NCBI GenBank assembly: GCA_039881145.1
Contig: JAYKKI010000149.1
Coordinates: 682,001 to 746,000, forward strand
DNA: 64,000 bases
DNA from: Druceiella hillmani
Taxonomy: Eukaryota; Arthropoda; Insecta; Lepidoptera; Hepialidae
Reading direction: 5' to 3'
Translations under genes and position numbers: made by a program
Shown here: piece after piece, positions 61,031-64,000 of the stretch
Layout: every line of letters starts with the position of its first letter
How positions within the stretch are numbered: the stretch's first letter is position 1
Notes under the pieces: generated by a model
The model's database searches: none
What the model was told of the DNA's origin: nothing
Seen by the model: only the letters and a program-made list of their open reading frames with translations

Positions 61031-64000
61031 ATTATCAAGTTAAAACACAAATATAACTAAATATTTTTGGGTTTCAAAACGGAATATTATAATTTAAGAG
61101 TGAAATATAATCATATTTCAAACCGAAATATATTCATATTTTGTTTTTTGGGTAATTAATATAAGGTACATTAATTACCCATTAGTATACCTAATTCAAA
61201 TAAAATTTGATTTCTCAACTTCTATACATTTAACCTACCATTTGTGAGGTATATGATCTACAAGACCGTAAATTTTTGTGAAACTAATTATATAATTACT
61301 TAATAAATTGTTAGATTTTAATTCGTATATTCCTTCCACCGATCCTTGTAATTTGTATTCTGCTAATTGGTGAATAATGTATTTAGATCTAATCGACATA
61401 CACATTATTACACCCAAATCTTTTGCCGTATTCATATTTTAAAAAAAATTGTTAACAAGAAGGATCACAATTTTACCACAATCTTTCTTCTTTCGTTTTA
61501 TTTTCATATTTAACATTTATTATAAAAACAACTACTTTAATATTTATGTATCTGTTGTACTTAAGGCTCAATTAAACTTAGCTCTACAAAGTAGATGATT
61601 AGAGCTATATATATAGAAATATTAAAATCTTGTTTTGCAGAGCAATTTCAATAAATTTTAATACAATTATTAATAACTTTTGTAGGCAAAGAATCAGGTA
61701 TTCAACTGATATTATAAGATAATTATATTAACACCAATTTAAATTTCAAAATGACCATTCATATCTCCCAAAATATTTAAATAAAGCGACGGAATATAAA
61801 TGTTCTACATTATATTCGCGTAAATGCTTACATTTTTTATCATATTTTCGGTGTAAAATTTAAGGGCTTTATGTGGAAAAGTGAACAGAAAAATGTGGTT
61901 AAAATAATTCTGTCATTGTCTCTCTTGGCTTAATTTCAACCTCCCTCCTCCATTTCAACCTTATACGGTGGCGCCCTTGTGTATATTTTATAAATTTATG
62001 TTTGTAAACAAGATTCTTGTAATAATATCCCGGGAGTGAAAGAGCTTTTCTGTTAACTCAATCCTCTTTTGGATCAACAAGCTTTCATGAGTTGCCTTGT
62101 ATTTATGTAGCGCCTTGTGCTTGACATTAAACGTATTTTTAAAATAACCTTGTTTGTTTCTTTCCATAATTTTCTCAATATTAAAATATTTTCTACTAAC
62201 TTATAACTATATGAACAATATTTTCAATTCGATATATTTTGCTATTTTTTAAACTGTACAACGTTTGAAAACAATGTACAAATTATTAATGTGTTATGTT
62301 AGAGAAAGTGTGAAATTTTATTATCATTAAACAATAATAATCGTTGTATTAAAATCATATACTGTACTTTCGATACATTGTAAGAGATTATTTACTACTC
62401 ATATTTGGGACGATTCTCATTAAGTTTTCATGAGAACTGAACCTATGGGATTTTTCCTTCCTTTTGCTTACTGAAAAATTCCAAAACATTGGTTGAAACT
62501 GTTTGAACAATGAAGGAGGATAAATCAATTGTTTAATTCGTCTTTTTATCCTTTTTGTTTTGTAAATTCTCTTCCTTTTAACATTAATATTTTTTTAATA
62601 TAAATTCTTGATACCAACATAACAAGTTTATAATTAGTACAGACATTCATTTCTCAAAATAAAGGAAAAGGTAAAAAATAACAGTATTTCTTTTGATTAA
62701 AGTTTTAAATTAAACATTGAGCGAATATCAGTCTTATCATTTTGAGTTAAAAAAAATAATTTATTTCGCTTATTCTACCAGTTCTCAAAATTCATTTTAC
62801 ATTTTATCTCCTGGTGAGTTAAATTTTCAATTAATCTAGAATCTAAAGAGTTAAATAGAGAAAGAATTTTAAATAGTAATTAAATAGGAAAAAATAATTA
62901 AATCAGATAAAATAGCAAAATTTCTGATATAGAGAAAAGAATGGCAAAACTAAAATAGGATTGGGCAGAGTATTAAGGCAGAAAAGTCGACACGTTGAAA
63001 TGAAAGGCATACTTTAATGGAAGATCTTGCTAAATTAGAGGGAAAAAGATTAAAAAAAATACAAATGAAGTGCAAGGACGATATTTAAAAAGTGGTAGTT
63101 AGCAATTTTATTTTTGTTTATACTAAGAGACAAAAATAGCGGGGTTCGTAGTAAACAATGAAAGGCAAAACAAAAGAAGTGAACTAAAAATGAAAAGAAA
63201 AAATTTTACCTTTAACTTTATTTTTGTTCTTTTCATTCCTTATTATTTGTCGTACCGGTGTGTCTAATTAAGACTTTTTGTTATTGTTTTTTTAGGAGCA
63301 CAATAAATTAGTTACTTAATTAGTTTAGTTTCTCCAATTATTTTGGGTATATCACTGGAAGAAATAGGTCTTTGTAACAATAAATTCTGTATTAGAAATA
63401 AAAAATTTGGAAAATTTATAAATGTTTTTAAAAAATCCTGTCGATTCCGACTGTTGCAGCTTTTTATACAGTTTTAGAAATGAAACAATAAGTTTCACGA
63501 GATAACGAGATGTTATACGCATTTACATTACATGTGTTTGAATAGATGCAAATCAACGTTTGGAGTACGCTTGTTATAGTTTTGCAAACCTTTAGCAAAT
63601 TTCAAATATTTTATTTGTCGAGGCAATTATCTTTGTAAAATATATGAACATTTTAATTTTATTCAATTTTTAATCGAGATTAGCAAAGTAATACCTAGGT
63701 TTCTATTACTTTTGTGATATGGCAGACTTTGTCGTGGTTAGAGCTGTGAGGTATAAAATTTACTTCGAATGACAAACGAGAGCGGTGACATCTTATCGTA
63801 CTCATGTGAGTAGATTCTAGAATCAGCTCAATTTAGATGTACCTGATTAATCCTAACATTTTTATTGCGGTAGTGAGTTTCTTTGTTGGTCAAACGTTCT
63901 GCTTTCACGCCTCTAAATCAGGTCAAATTATAAAGGAAAATAGGCAAAAAATATACTATAAGTTTTATCAAAAACTTTTTCAATTAAAGATAATATCCTA
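61031..64000. other. AT-rich DNA, no gene seen
   Basis: A 12-bp inverted repeat TGGGTAATTAAT lies at 61149-61160 and 61170-61181. A 66-codon minus-strand frame at 61235-61435 has no motif. Nothing else recognised to the window end. Confidence 0.5.

Overview
The window looks like AT-rich nuclear DNA of an arthropod, most probably an insect. The evidence is the very high A+T content, long (TA)n microsatellites, and a transposon set typical of insect genomes: mariner, a Transib/RAG1-like element, Ty3/Gypsy, RTE-like non-LTR retrotransposon tails, and fold-back elements with a hammerhead-like motif that recalls Penelope-like elements. The order or species cannot be named from the sequence. I see no intact host protein-coding gene, rRNA, tRNA or CRISPR array. 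Most longer open frames are chance frames in AT-rich DNA or readings of TA repeats.

Layout: 700-1480 holds a minus-strand mariner transposase relic. 4481-4650 is a small GC-rich island. 7042-7303 is the C-terminal tail of a non-LTR retrotransposon. 8690-8830 is a second GC-rich patch with a 21-bp tandem duplication. 9983-10568 is a second, different mariner relic, inserted at the edge of a TA microsatellite. 11891-15874 is a Ty3/Gypsy element with both LTRs, a primer-binding site and relics of gag, protease, RT, RNase H and a DD35E integrase. 17100-17290 is a GC-elevated patch with an X-box-like site. 17300-24770 is anonymous. 24776-27374 is a decayed Transib/RAG1-like transposase with its three acidic catalytic positions still visible, a duplicated 3' end and a Transib-like terminus. 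29731-29870 is a possible tRNA-derived SINE head. 30845-31062 is a candidate cis-regulatory element. 35121-35293, 36828-36984, 37865-37964, 39423-39492 and 41322-41373 are tandem or inverted repeats. 38355-38630, 46441-46740 and 60867-61030 are three copies of one fold-back family. 47060-47705 is a degenerate minisatellite. 50316-50799 is a second non-LTR tail. 53079-54735 is a DNA transposon with terminal inverted repeats, a 5-bp target duplication, clustered subterminal motifs and one short zinc-binding-type ORF.

The most notable items are three. First, the fold-back copy at 60867 carries a sequence that fits the hammerhead ribozyme core at every conserved position, with one extra U before helix II. 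Second, the 53079-54735 element is structurally complete, yet its ORF looks like only the N-terminal module of a transposon protein. Third, the RAG1-like transposase relic is collinear with the catalytic core of its family. The elements do not form a pathway; together they describe a repeat-rich intergenic or intronic region in which transposons of several ages have accumulated and decayed.
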